Part shown: one piece after another, positions 8,965 to 16,898 of the stretch
How the letters are laid out: every line of letters begins with the position of its first letter
Position numbering within the stretch: the first letter of the stretch is position 1
Assembly (NCBI RefSeq): GCF_010119235.1
Contig: NZ_JAAATZ010000001.1
Coordinates: 588,501-652,500, forward strand
DNA: 64,000 nucleotides
Direction: 5' to 3'
Origin: Flavobacterium phycosphaerae
Lineage (GTDB): Bacteria; Bacteroidota; Bacteroidia; Flavobacteriales; Flavobacteriaceae
The notes under the pieces: model-generated
The model's input: the letters and a program-made list of their open reading frames with translations, nothing else
What the model was told of the DNA's origin: nothing
Database searches by the model: none
Program-made: the position numbers and the translations under genes

Positions 8965-10032
8965 ATGGCTCACAATATCAAACCCGGAGTAGCAACAGGC
9001 GATGAAGTTCAGGCAATTTTTAACTATGCCAAAGAAAAAGGATTTGCACTTCCGGCGGTAAACGTAATTGGTTCCAGTACCATCAATGGTGTTTTGGAAA
9101 CGGCTGCTAAGTTAAATGCGCCGGTGATTATTCAGTTTTCAAACGGTGGAGCTGCCTACAATGCCGGAAAAGGATTGTCTAATGAAGGTCAAAAAGCCGC
9201 TATCCTTGGTGGGATTGCCGGAGCTAAACACATTCATACTTTGGCGGAAGCTTATGGAGCTACTGTAATTCTGCATACGGACCATTGTGCTAAAAATTTA
9301 TTGCCTTGGTTAGATGGTTTGTTGGATGCTTCTGAAAAGCATTTTGCCGAAACCGGAAAGCCACTATACTCTTCGCATATGATTGATTTATCGGAAGAGC
9401 CTTTGCACGAAAACATTGAAATTTGCAAAGAATACTTAACCCGTATGAGCAAAATGGGTATGACTTTGGAAATTGAATTGGGTATTACCGGTGGTGAAGA
9501 AGATGGTGTAGACAACTCCGATGTTGACAGTTCTAAATTATACACACAGCCTGATGAAGTAGCTTTTGCTTATGAGGAATTGATGAAAGTTTCTCCGAAG
9601 TTTACTATTGCTGCTGCTTTTGGAAACGTGCATGGTGTATACAAACCGGGTAATGTAAAACTGACTCCAAAAATCTTGAAAAACTCTCAGGACTATGTTC
9701 AAAATAAATTCAATACGGGTCATAATCCGGTTGACTTTGTTTTCCATGGCGGTTCAGGTTCTACCTTAGAAGAAATCAGAGAAGCTATTGAGTATGGTGT
9801 TATCAAAATGAACATTGATACCGATTTACAGTTTGCTTTTACAGAAGGTATAAGAGACTACATGACTTCAAAAATTGATTACTTACGAACTCAAATAGGC
9901 AGTCCTGACGGGGCTGATTCACCGAACAAAAAACACTACGATCCGAGAAAGTGGATTAGAGAAGGCGAACTGACTTTCAACAAAAGGTTAGAACAGGCGT
10001 TTGCTGATTTAAATAACGTTAACACATTATAA
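8965..10032 (+). CDS. fbaA: Class II fructose-bisphosphate aldolase
   Basis: Zinc-dependent cleavage and condensation of fructose 1,6-bisphosphate with dihydroxyacetone phosphate and glyceraldehyde 3-phosphate in glycolysis and gluconeogenesis. The 355-residue length fits class IIa. Visible motifs are the HTDHCAKNLLPWLDG metal and active-site segment (zinc His and catalytic Asp), the acidic GGEEDGVDNS loop, FGNVHGVYKPGNV with another zinc His, and FHGGSGS with the last one. The C-terminal YDPRKWIREGE is also typical. It has its own upstream promoter box and is followed by a small inverted-repeat element before accD. Confidence 0.97.
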   Translation: MAHNIKPGVATGDEVQAIFNYAKEKGFALPAVNVIGSSTINGVLETAAKLNAPVIIQFSNGGAAYNAGKGLSNEGQKAAILGGIAGAKHIHTLAEAYGATVILHTDHCAKNLLPWLDGLLDASEKHFAETGKPLYSSHMIDLSEEPLHENIEICKEYLTRMSKMGMTLEIELGITGGEEDGVDNSDVDSSKLYTQPDEVAFAYEELMKVSPKFTIAAAFGNVHGVYKPGNVKLTPKILKNSQDYVQNKFNTGHNPVDFVFHGGSGSTLEEIREAIEYGVIKMNIDTDLQFAFTEGIRDYMTSKIDYLRTQIGSPDGADSPNKKHYDPRKWIREGELTFNKRLEQAFADLNNVNTL

Positions 10033-10037
10033 ATTAC

Positions 10038-10095
10038 GATTAAGGATTTGGGATTAAGGATTTGAAAATCCTAATTCCTCATTCCTAATTCCTAA
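10038..10095. repeat. Direct plus inverted repeat between fbaA and accD
   Basis: Two tandem copies of the 14-mer GATTAAGGATTTGG/A (10038-10051 and 10052-10065) are followed by two copies of the complementary CCTAATTCCT type. GGATTAAGGATTT (10051-10063) can pair with AAATCCTAATTCC (10066-10078). There is no T-run after the stem, so it is a poor terminator and may instead be an mRNA processing or stability element. Confidence 0.6.
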
Positions 10096-10105
10096 ATTAA
10101 AACAT

Positions 10106-10960
10106 ATGGCTTGGTTTAAAAGAACAGAAAAAGGGATTACCACCGCAACCGAAGACAAGAAAGACGTACCCAAAGGACTTTGGTACAAATCACCGACGGG
10201 TAAGATTATCGATCAAGATGAATTGGCTCGTAACCTATGGGTGAGTCCGGAAGATGATTTTCATGTTAGAATTGGCAGTAAAGAGTACTTTGAAATCTTG
10301 TTTGACAACAATGAATTTAAAGAGTTGGACGCCAACATGACGGCTAAGGACCCTTTACACTTTGTAGATACTAAAAAATATTCAGACCGTTTAAAAGATG
10401 CCATTGACAAAACCGGATTGAAGGATGCGGTTAGAACCGGAGTAGGTAAATCAAAAGGGAAAGACTTGGTGGTTTGCTGTATGGACTTTGCTTTTATCGG
10501 CGGTTCGATGGGAGCTGTAGTGGGTGAGAAAATTGCTCGCGGTATTGACTATGCTATTAAAACCAAAACGCCTTTTGTGATGATATCCAAATCAGGAGGG
10601 GCTCGTATGATGGAAGCGGCTTACTCGTTAATGCAGTTGGCTAAGACTTCTGCCAAGCTAGCGCAATTGGCTGAGGCTAAAATTCCTTATATTTCTTTGT
10701 GTACTGATCCTACTACGGGAGGAACTACCGCTTCTTATGCTATGTTGGGAGACATTAACATATCCGAACCGGGTGCTTTGATTGGTTTTGCCGGTCCTCG
10801 TGTGGTGCGTGACACTACCGGGAAAGATTTGCCGGAAGGTTTTCAAACCGCGGAGTTTGTATTGGATCATGGTTTCCTAGATTTTATTGCACCTCGTAAA
10901 GAATTGAAAGACAAAATCAATTTATATATTGACTTGATTTTGAATCAGGACGTGAGATAG
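10106..10960 (+). CDS. accD: Acetyl-CoA carboxylase carboxyltransferase subunit beta, lacking zinc cysteines
   Basis: Beta subunit of the carboxyltransferase that makes malonyl-CoA for fatty-acid synthesis; works with AccA. The 284-residue protein has the crotonase-like core ([58 protein letters not shown]). The N-terminal region aligns with the zinc ribbon of E. coli AccD (WTKC-DSC and CPKC). All four metal cysteines are replaced here: residues 29-32 are SPTG and 47-50 are SPED. The rest of that domain ([19 protein letters not shown]) is conserved, so the fold is probably kept without zinc. Start at ATG. Confidence 0.95.
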   Translation: MAWFKRTEKGITTATEDKKDVPKGLWYKSPTGKIIDQDELARNLWVSPEDDFHVRIGSKEYFEILFDNNEFKELDANMTAKDPLHFVDTKKYSDRLKDAIDKTGLKDAVRTGVGKSKGKDLVVCCMDFAFIGGSMGAVVGEKIARGIDYAIKTKTPFVMISKSGGARMMEAAYSLMQLAKTSAKLAQLAEAKIPYISLCTDPTTGGTTASYAMLGDINISEPGALIGFAGPRVVRDTTGKDLPEGFQTAEFVLDHGFLDFIAPRKELKDKINLYIDLILNQDVR

Positions 10961-10991
10961 TTTTTTACTTAAAAGAAACACCCTATAGAAA

Positions 10992-11023
10992 GGCACAAAG
11001 TTTTCACTTTGTGTCTTTTTTTT
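10992..11023 (+). terminator. Intrinsic terminator after accD
   Basis: GGCACAAAG, six-base loop, CTTTGTGTC, then eight T. A clear rho-independent terminator about 30 bp after the accD stop. Confidence 0.85.
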
Positions 11024-11208
11024 GTTTGGTATAGTGGTGATGACGGTTCTTATAGGGCTTATATTGTTTACTCTATTGGGAAGGGGTTCTTTGCCCTTGG
11101 TTATCGTGGTCAAACTATTGCTATTGGAGCTTCAACAAAAAGGAATAGTGCTTTTGACAACGGTATTATGACTTCCATTAAGGATAAAAAGAGCTTAACC
11201 ATTAATAT
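11024..11208. other. Non-coding or decayed stretch before the tandem array
   Basis: Together with the array that follows, this makes a 507-bp gap between accD and the convergent ABC permease. The plus strand has an open frame of about 60 codons with a somewhat protein-like composition (IVYSIGKG, YRGQTIAIGAS, TSIKDKKSLTINMID) that runs straight into the array and stops there. I see no start with a convincing ribosome site and do not call a gene. It may be the degraded outer part of the repeat array or of a repeat protein. Confidence 0.3.
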
Positions 11209-11418
11209 GATTGACTAAACTAATAGCAAGGGAGATTATACTATTGGCAAGATTGACTAAACCAATGACAAGGGAGTCTATACCATTGACAAGATTGACT
11301 AAACCAATGACAAGAGAGGCTATACCATTGACAAGATTGACTAAACCAATGGCAAGAGAGGCTATACCATTGGCAAGATTGACTAAACCATTAACAAGAA
11401 AGGCTATAGTAGTCCTTC
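11209..11418. repeat. Tandem array, 42-bp unit made of two 21-bp halves
   Basis: Five copies of a 42-bp unit begin at 11209, 11251, 11293, 11335 and 11377 with GATTGACTAAAC. The middle copies are nearly identical and the outer ones diverge. Each unit splits into two 21-bp halves (GATTGACTAAACCAATGACA and GAGAGGCTATACCATTGACA, plus A) that match at 16 of 21 positions, so the basic period is 21 bp. The units contain the inverted pair CCATTG and CAATGG. One plus frame carries TAA at the same place in each unit, while another plus frame and one minus frame stay open because 21 is a multiple of three. Confidence 0.9.
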
Positions 11419-11467
11419 GTTTGGCAATAGCGGTAGTGCGAATGGTTTTGGGAAAGCTTTTTGGGGA

Positions 11468-12724
11468 TTACATACCGCTGCGGATGGCCTCTACCGGGTC
11501 TAATCTGGATGCGGAAATGGCAGGGAGAATACCGGAAATCAAACCAATGATAGCGGCTAAACCGGTTCCTAAGAGGATATTGCCCATGCCCAATACAAAT
11601 TCAAAGTCAAGCGCTTGGGTTAATATAATGGCGATAATCCAGACCAGTAGCAAGCCTATTAATCCGCCGATTACACAAAGAATGATGGCTTCGAACAGGA
11701 ATTGAAACAGGATGAATTTATTTTTGGCGCCGAGGGATTTTTGAATGCCAATGAGGTTGGTTCTTTCTTTTACCGAAACGAACATGATGTTGGCTATACC
11801 AAAGCCGCCTACCAGTAGTGAAAAGATACTGATAATCCACCCTCCTACTTTGAGGCTACCGATAATGTTATCAATCATATCGGTAAGTCCGGCCAAGATA
11901 TTGACGAAGAAATTATCAATATCGCCTTGTTTTACCCCTCTGATGTTGCGGAGTTTTTGCGAAATCTCCCCTTTCAGCTGTTCAATATCGGCTCCTTTTT
12001 CGGGTTTGATGATAATAACCGGTAAAACCTGCTCGTTGTTATCGCCATAAATTCTTCTTAAAAAGGTAGACGGGAAAAAGGCTGACGTATCATCGCCTCC
12101 ACCAATATCAATACCCGAATCGCCTTTCTTTTTGGTCACTCCGATAACGGTAAATTGCTGGCCATACATCCTAACAGTTTTCCCTATCGGGTCGAAATCA
12201 TCGAATAAACTTTTGGCTATTTCATAACCTAACACCACTACTTGTTTTCCGGAATTGGATTCGGCTTCGTTAAAAAAGCGTCCTTCGGAAAACTCCATGC
12301 GTTGAATATCGACAAACTCTGAAGTCACCGGCACCATATTTACCGCTGATACAGTTTTTGAATCTTGTTTGATGTTTTGATTGTTGGTGAAATATTGGAA
12401 ACAAGTGTTCTCCACATTATTTAAGGAACCTTTTAAATATTGGTATTCTTCAAATGTTACGTTGGGAAATTGTTCTCTTTTCCAGCGGGGCACTTCGGTT
12501 GGCCCAAAGGATTGGCTGGTTAAATAAATAGTGTTTTTGTCGAGTGTACTTAAATCGGCTTTGATTTTTCGGTCTAACGAATCGACTGCGGCCAATACTG
12601 CAATGATGGAAAAAATACCGATGGTTACGCCTAAAAGGGAAAGCATGGTTCGCAATTTATTGTTGCGGAGTGCGTTCATGGCAAAGGCAAAACTCTCTTT
12701 AAGCAGTCGAAAGTACAGTAGCAT
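11468..12724 (-). CDS. MacB-like ABC transporter permease
   Basis: A 418-residue membrane protein of the FtsX/MacB family. One transmembrane helix is at the N-terminus (TMLSLLGVTIGIFSIIAVLAAV). A large periplasmic domain follows (MacB_PCD type, with NMVPVTSEFVDIQRMEFSEGRFFNEAES and KQVVVLGYEIAKSLF). Three C-terminal helices carry the usual GGFGIANIMFVSVKERTNLIGIQKSLGAK loop and end at LDPVEAIRSGM. Such permeases work with a separate ATPase and a membrane-fusion protein in mechanotransmission-type export; neither is adjacent here. It starts at ATG 12724, upstream of and divergent from purH. Confidence 0.9.
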   Translation of the reverse strand: MLLYFRLLKESFAFAMNALRNNKLRTMLSLLGVTIGIFSIIAVLAAVDSLDRKIKADLSTLDKNTIYLTSQSFGPTEVPRWKREQFPNVTFEEYQYLKGSLNNVENTCFQYFTNNQNIKQDSKTVSAVNMVPVTSEFVDIQRMEFSEGRFFNEAESNSGKQVVVLGYEIAKSLFDDFDPIGKTVRMYGQQFTVIGVTKKKGDSGIDIGGGDDTSAFFPSTFLRRIYGDNNEQVLPVIIIKPEKGADIEQLKGEISQKLRNIRGVKQGDIDNFFVNILAGLTDMIDNIIGSLKVGGWIISIFSLLVGGFGIANIMFVSVKERTNLIGIQKSLGAKNKFILFQFLFEAIILCVIGGLIGLLLVWIIAIILTQALDFEFVLGMGNILLGTGLAAIIGLISGILPAISASRLDPVEAIRSGM

Positions 12725-12834
12725 TTATGATGGGTTTACGGAATTGTAAATTTCTATAAAAATAATTGAAATCACTACAATTTTATTGAATGTTGTATAG
12801 GTGTCAAAAAATAAAATATTGTTACAATTGAGGC

Positions 12835-12865
12835 TTGAATTTTGGCTTGAAAAAAACTACTTTTG
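12835..12865 (+). promoter_or_regulatory. Promoter of purH
   Basis: TTG at 12835-12837 and TACTTTTG at 12858-12865 are 20 bp apart, matching the Bacteroidota -33/-7 consensus. The -7 box contains the TTG at 12863 that could otherwise be taken as a start codon, which favours the ATG at 12887. Confidence 0.6.
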
Positions 12866-12886
12866 TCGCTTAAACACAACTACACA

Positions 12887-14413
12887 ATGAACACTACAAA
12901 AACCATTAAATCGGCCCTGATTTCGGTATTTTCGAAAGACGGATTAGAGCCGATCGTTCGTAGGCTACACGAACAAAACGTAACCCTTTACTCGACCGGA
13001 GGAACAGAAGAATTTATTAACAACTTGGGGATTCCGGTAGTTCCGGTGGAAGAGGTGACTTCGTTTCCTGAGATTCTTGGCGGAAGAGTTAAGACTTTGC
13101 ATCCTAAAATTTTTGGCGGTATTTTGAACCGTCAGGACAATGCCACCGATGTGGCCCAAATGAAGGATTTTGAAATTCCGCAGATTGATTTGGTGATTGT
13201 TGATTTGTATCCTTTTGAAAAAACAGTGGCTTCGGGAGCTAGTGAACAGGATATTATTGAAAAAATTGACATTGGCGGGATTTCGTTGATTCGTGCTGCT
13301 GCGAAAAATTTTAACGATACGGTAATCGTGGCTTCGGTTAATGAGTATGCTATGTTATTGGATTTGATTTCGACTCAAAACGGTACTACGACTTTGGAGC
13401 AAAGAAAACTTTTGGCGACCAGAGCGTTTCATGTTTCTTCGCATTATGACACGGCTATATTTAATTATTTTAATACGGATGAAACCTATTTCAAGACCAG
13501 TATAGACCAGGGGCAAGTTTTACGCTATGGAGAAAATCCCCATCAGAAAGGCTTTTTCTTTGGTGAATTTGACAAGATGTTTACCAAATTGCACGGCAAA
13601 GAATTGTCATACAACAACCTGTTGGACGTTGATGCCGCTGTAAATTTGATATTGGAATTTAAAGCAAACGAGCCTACCTTCGCCATTTTAAAACACAATA
13701 ATGCTTGTGGATTAGCGACCAGAAGCAACATGAAAGAAGCTTATTTGGCTGCTTTGGCCGGTGATCCGACTTCGGCCTTTGGGGGTGTTTTAATAGCCAA
13801 TGGTACGATAGATTTGGCTACTGCTAATGAAATTAACAGCCTTTTCTGCGAAGTGGTTATTGCGCCAAGTTATGATGATGAAGCCATTGCCGTTTTATCT
13901 GAAAAGAAAAACAGAATTATATTGGTTCAGCATGAAGTGGCTTTGCCGGAGCGTCAAGTTCGGACTTGTTTGAACGGACTTTTGGTTCAGGACAGAAACA
14001 ATGTTACCGATACCAAAGACCATTTGAAAGTAGTTACCAACACTGCTCCGACGGCACAAGAAATTGACGATTTATTATTTGTTTCAAAAATTTGTAAAAA
14101 TACTAAATCAAACACCATTGTATTTGCAAAAAACAGTACATTAGTGGCATCGGGAACCGGACAAACTTCGCGAGTGGATGCTTTGAAACAAGCCATTGAA
14201 AAAGCCACCACTTTTGGATTTGATTTGAACGGAGCCGTGATGGCCAGCGATGCTTTTTTCCCTTTTCCGGATTGTGTTGAAATAGCGCACAACGCAGGAA
14301 TTACGGCAGTTATTCAGCCGGGAGGTTCGATAAAAGATGAGTTGAGCATCAATTTTTGCAACGAAAATAAAGTTGCCATGGTATTTACAGGAACACGTCA
14401 TTTTAAACATTAA
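12887..14413 (+). CDS. purH: Bifunctional AICAR formyltransferase/IMP cyclohydrolase
   Basis: Catalyses the last two steps of purine synthesis, formylation of AICAR and ring closure to IMP. The N-terminal methylglyoxal-synthase-like domain (ISVFSKDGLEPIVRRL, YSTGGTEEFI, VKTLHPKIFGGILNR) is the cyclohydrolase. The rest is the AICARFT domain with LRYGENPHQKG, LSYNNLLDVDAA, LKHNNACGLA, DPTSAFGGV and the C-terminal SDAFFPFPD and IQPGGSIKD. I take the ATG at 12887 (508 residues), because the TTG at 12863 lies inside the -7 promoter box. No purine operon is seen nearby, so it is probably transcribed alone. Confidence 0.97.
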   Translation: MNTTKTIKSALISVFSKDGLEPIVRRLHEQNVTLYSTGGTEEFINNLGIPVVPVEEVTSFPEILGGRVKTLHPKIFGGILNRQDNATDVAQMKDFEIPQIDLVIVDLYPFEKTVASGASEQDIIEKIDIGGISLIRAAAKNFNDTVIVASVNEYAMLLDLISTQNGTTTLEQRKLLATRAFHVSSHYDTAIFNYFNTDETYFKTSIDQGQVLRYGENPHQKGFFFGEFDKMFTKLHGKELSYNNLLDVDAAVNLILEFKANEPTFAILKHNNACGLATRSNMKEAYLAALAGDPTSAFGGVLIANGTIDLATANEINSLFCEVVIAPSYDDEAIAVLSEKKNRIILVQHEVALPERQVRTCLNGLLVQDRNNVTDTKDHLKVVTNTAPTAQEIDDLLFVSKICKNTKSNTIVFAKNSTLVASGTGQTSRVDALKQAIEKATTFGFDLNGAVMASDAFFPFPDCVEIAHNAGITAVIQPGGSIKDELSINFCNENKVAMVFTGTRHFKH

Positions 14414-14419
14414 TTTGTT

Positions 14420-14427
14420 TAACTTTG
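14420..14427 (+). promoter_or_regulatory. -7 promoter box for the mre operon
   Basis: TAACTTTG matches TAnnTTTG, 41 bp upstream of the mreB ATG and just after purH. It probably drives mreB and the four genes behind it. Confidence 0.5.
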
Positions 14428-14468
14428 TCCGTTAAAAATTTATAAACATTTAAACCCTTAAAAAACTT

Positions 14469-15497
14469 ATGGGATTTTTTGATTTCATGACCGAGGATAT
14501 CGCCATTGACCTTGGTACAGCCAACACTCTGATCATACACAATGATAAAGTTGTAATTGATAGCCCTTCAATTGTTGCCCGTGACCGAATATCGGGTAAA
14601 ATCATCGCCGTTGGAAAAGAAGCCAACATGATGCAGGGTAAAACACATGAAAACATAAAAACCATACGTCCGTTGAAAGATGGGGTTATTGCCGACTTTG
14701 ATGCATCTGAAAAAATGATTTCGATGTTCATCAAAAGCATTCCGGCTTTGAAGAAAAAAATGTTTACTCCGGCACTTAGAATGGTAGTTTGTATTCCTTC
14801 GGGGATTACTGAAGTGGAGATGCGTGCGGTAAAAGAAAGTTGTGAACGCGTAAACGGAAAAGAAGTATACTTAATCCACGAGCCAATGGCAGCAGCGATT
14901 GGTATCGGTATCGATATTATGCAACCTAAAGGAAACATGATTGTGGATATCGGTGGAGGAACAACAGAGATTGCCGTTATTGCTTTGGGCGGAATTGTTT
15001 GTGACAAATCGGTTAAAATTGCCGGTGATGTTTTCACGAATGATATTGTTTATTACATGAGAACGCAACACAATTTATTTGTGGGAGAAAGTACGGCAGA
15101 GAAAATCAAGATTACCATTGGAGCGGCTACCGATGATTTGGAAACACCACCGGACGACATGTCGGTACAAGGTCGAGACTTATTGACCGGGAAACCAAAG
15201 CAGGTAGAAGTATCTTATAGAGAAATTGCTAAAGCCTTAGACAAATCGATTCAACGAATTGAAGATGCTATTATGGAAACGTTGTCACAAACGCCACCGG
15301 AATTAGCAGCGGATATTTACAACACCGGTATTTATCTTGCGGGTGGAGGATCAATGTTGAGAGGCTTGGACAAACGTATTTCTCAAAAAACCGATTTACC
15401 GGTTTACATCGCTGAAGACCCATTAAGAGCGGTAGTTCGCGGAACTGGGATGGCCCTTAAAAATATTCCGAAATTCAGAAGTATTTTAATCAAGTAA
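14469..15497 (+). CDS. mreB: Rod-shape determining actin homologue MreB
   Basis: Forms membrane-bound filaments that guide lateral cell-wall synthesis. The 342-residue protein shows the actin-fold nucleotide motifs: IDLGTANTLI (phosphate 1, about residues 12-21), HEPMAAAIGIGIDI, VDIGGGTTEIAVIALGGIV (phosphate 2) and LAGGGSMLRGLDKRI (adenosine). The N-terminal GFFDFMTEDIAI resembles the amphipathic membrane anchor. It is first in a five-gene same-strand cluster with mreC, mreD, mrdA and rodA, which is the standard elongasome operon. Confidence 0.97.
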   Translation: MGFFDFMTEDIAIDLGTANTLIIHNDKVVIDSPSIVARDRISGKIIAVGKEANMMQGKTHENIKTIRPLKDGVIADFDASEKMISMFIKSIPALKKKMFTPALRMVVCIPSGITEVEMRAVKESCERVNGKEVYLIHEPMAAAIGIGIDIMQPKGNMIVDIGGGTTEIAVIALGGIVCDKSVKIAGDVFTNDIVYYMRTQHNLFVGESTAEKIKITIGAATDDLETPPDDMSVQGRDLLTGKPKQVEVSYREIAKALDKSIQRIEDAIMETLSQTPPELAADIYNTGIYLAGGGSMLRGLDKRISQKTDLPVYIAEDPLRAVVRGTGMALKNIPKFRSILIK

Positions 15498-15571
15498 TTA
15501 GAACGTTAACACTAATTATTTTTTATCTTTATTTCGACGGATATTTATAACAAACATTATACAGTTTAAAA

Positions 15572-16399
15572 ATGCAGCAAATTTTTAATTTTATACTTAA
15601 AAACAGTAATCGCTTACTGTTTTTGCTGCTTTTAATCCTATCGTTTTCGCTCACGATTCAATCGCATTCTTATCACAAAAGTAAAATCATCAGTTCGGCT
15701 AATTTCTTTACCGGCGGGATTTATGACAGGATAAACAACGTCAACGAATATTTCAGTCTGAAATCGCAAAACGATGAATTGGCTCTTGAAAACGCCCGAT
15801 TGAAATCGCTTTTATTCAATCAGAAAGACACGACTAAAGTGCCTCAGATTGATACCATCAAAGGCGTTAAGAAAACAGAGATTATTGTTTCTAAAGTCAT
15901 TCACAACTCTTACAGCATACACGAAAACTACCTGACCATCAACAGCGGAGAAGCTGCTGGTGTGAGACCTGACATGGGGGTTATCAACAGTGCCGGGATA
16001 GTGGGTATCGTGGATAAGACTTCTAAAAATTATGCTACGGTTATCAGTATTTTGAATATTAATTCGAAAATCAATGCTAAAATCAAAAAATCGAATCACT
16101 TCGGGTCTTTGGTTTGGAACGGGAAAAGTACCGGTTTTGTGCAGTTGATTGATGTACCGCGTTTGGCCGGTGTTCGCAAAGGCGATACTATCGTAACCGG
16201 AGGACAGTCTATCATTTTCCCTGAAAACATTGGCATTGGAACCATTGATAAGGTTTATATCGATAACGTAACCAATTACTACACTTTGGATATCAAGTTG
16301 TTTAATGACATGACTAATTTGGGTCATGTGTATATCATTAAAAGCAAAGATGCCGAAGAAATTTCGAACTTAGAAAACCAAAACAAAAAAGATGAATAG
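15572..16399 (+). CDS. mreC: Rod-shape determining protein MreC
   Basis: Elongasome scaffold that links MreB with the wall synthases. The 275-residue protein has one N-terminal transmembrane helix (LLFLLLLILSFSLTI), a coiled-coil stretch (SLKSQNDELALENARLKSLLF) and the periplasmic beta-domains with SGEAAGVRPDMGVINSAGIVGIV and RLAGVRKGDTIVTGGQSIIFPENIGIG. A short charged tail ends the protein. The last eight bases overlap mreD, so the two are translationally coupled. It lies 74 bp after mreB. Confidence 0.95.
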   Translation: MQQIFNFILKNSNRLLFLLLLILSFSLTIQSHSYHKSKIISSANFFTGGIYDRINNVNEYFSLKSQNDELALENARLKSLLFNQKDTTKVPQIDTIKGVKKTEIIVSKVIHNSYSIHENYLTINSGEAAGVRPDMGVINSAGIVGIVDKTSKNYATVISILNINSKINAKIKKSNHFGSLVWNGKSTGFVQLIDVPRLAGVRKGDTIVTGGQSIIFPENIGIGTIDKVYIDNVTNYYTLDIKLFNDMTNLGHVYIIKSKDAEEISNLENQNKKDE

Positions 16400-16898
16400 T
16401 GCCTTACTTGGAAATATCGCCCGATTTGTCTTGTTGCTCGCTGCACAGGTTTTGATATTCAATAAAATTGATCTTTTTGGATTCATTAACCCGTTTCCGT
16501 ATGTGCTGTTTATCATTTTATATCCGGTAAACGGAAACAAAATGGGATTGTTGGCAGCCAGCTTTTTCTTGGGAATTTTAATGGATATGTTTTGGAATTC
16601 GGGTGGTGTGCATGCCGCAGCTTGTGTGGTACTCGCCTATTACCGACCCGCTATTTTTAAATTTTCTTTTGGGTTGAGTTATGAATACCAAACGGTAAAA
16701 CTCAACGATGTTTTAACCCCGGAACGCTTTTCATTTATACTAATTGCGGTTGTGATTCATCACTTTGTGTTATTCGTTTTAGAGGTTTTCAAAATGAGTT
16801 TCCTTTGGGATATTTTAGTCCGTACAGTACTTAGTACGCTTTTCACCATCATCACTTGTATCATCATCATCTACATCATTAAGCCAAGCAAACGATGA
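16392..16898 (+). CDS. mreD: Rod-shape determining protein MreD
   Basis: A 168-residue polytopic inner-membrane protein with about five helices. The FGFINPFPYVLFIILYP segment, the GLLAASFFLGILMDMFWNSGGVHAAACVVLAYYRP block and its position between mreC and the class B PBP support MreD. It overlaps mreC by eight bases and mrdA by four. MreD is poorly conserved in sequence, so the assignment rests mainly on topology, the D-x-x-G-x-H-A-type motif and context. Confidence 0.92.
   Translation: MNSALLGNIARFVLLLAAQVLIFNKIDLFGFINPFPYVLFIILYPVNGNKMGLLAASFFLGILMDMFWNSGGVHAAACVVLAYYRPAIFKFSFGLSYEYQTVKLNDVLTPERFSFILIAVVIHHFVLFVLEVFKMSFLWDILVRTVLSTLFTIITCIIIIYIIKPSKR

Noticed and set aside
11209..11418. 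CRISPR array
   Set aside because: The units are contiguous tandem copies without unique spacers, and no cas genes are nearby.
11211..11705. A 164-codon plus-strand frame through the 42-bp array and the end of the ABC permease gene
   Set aside because: Its first half is the tandem array read in an open frame and its second half is antisense to a well-supported permease. There is no ribosome site and no domain.
12863..12886. Upstream TTG start for purH
   Set aside because: The TTG is part of the TACTTTTG -7 promoter box, so it would not be in the transcript.
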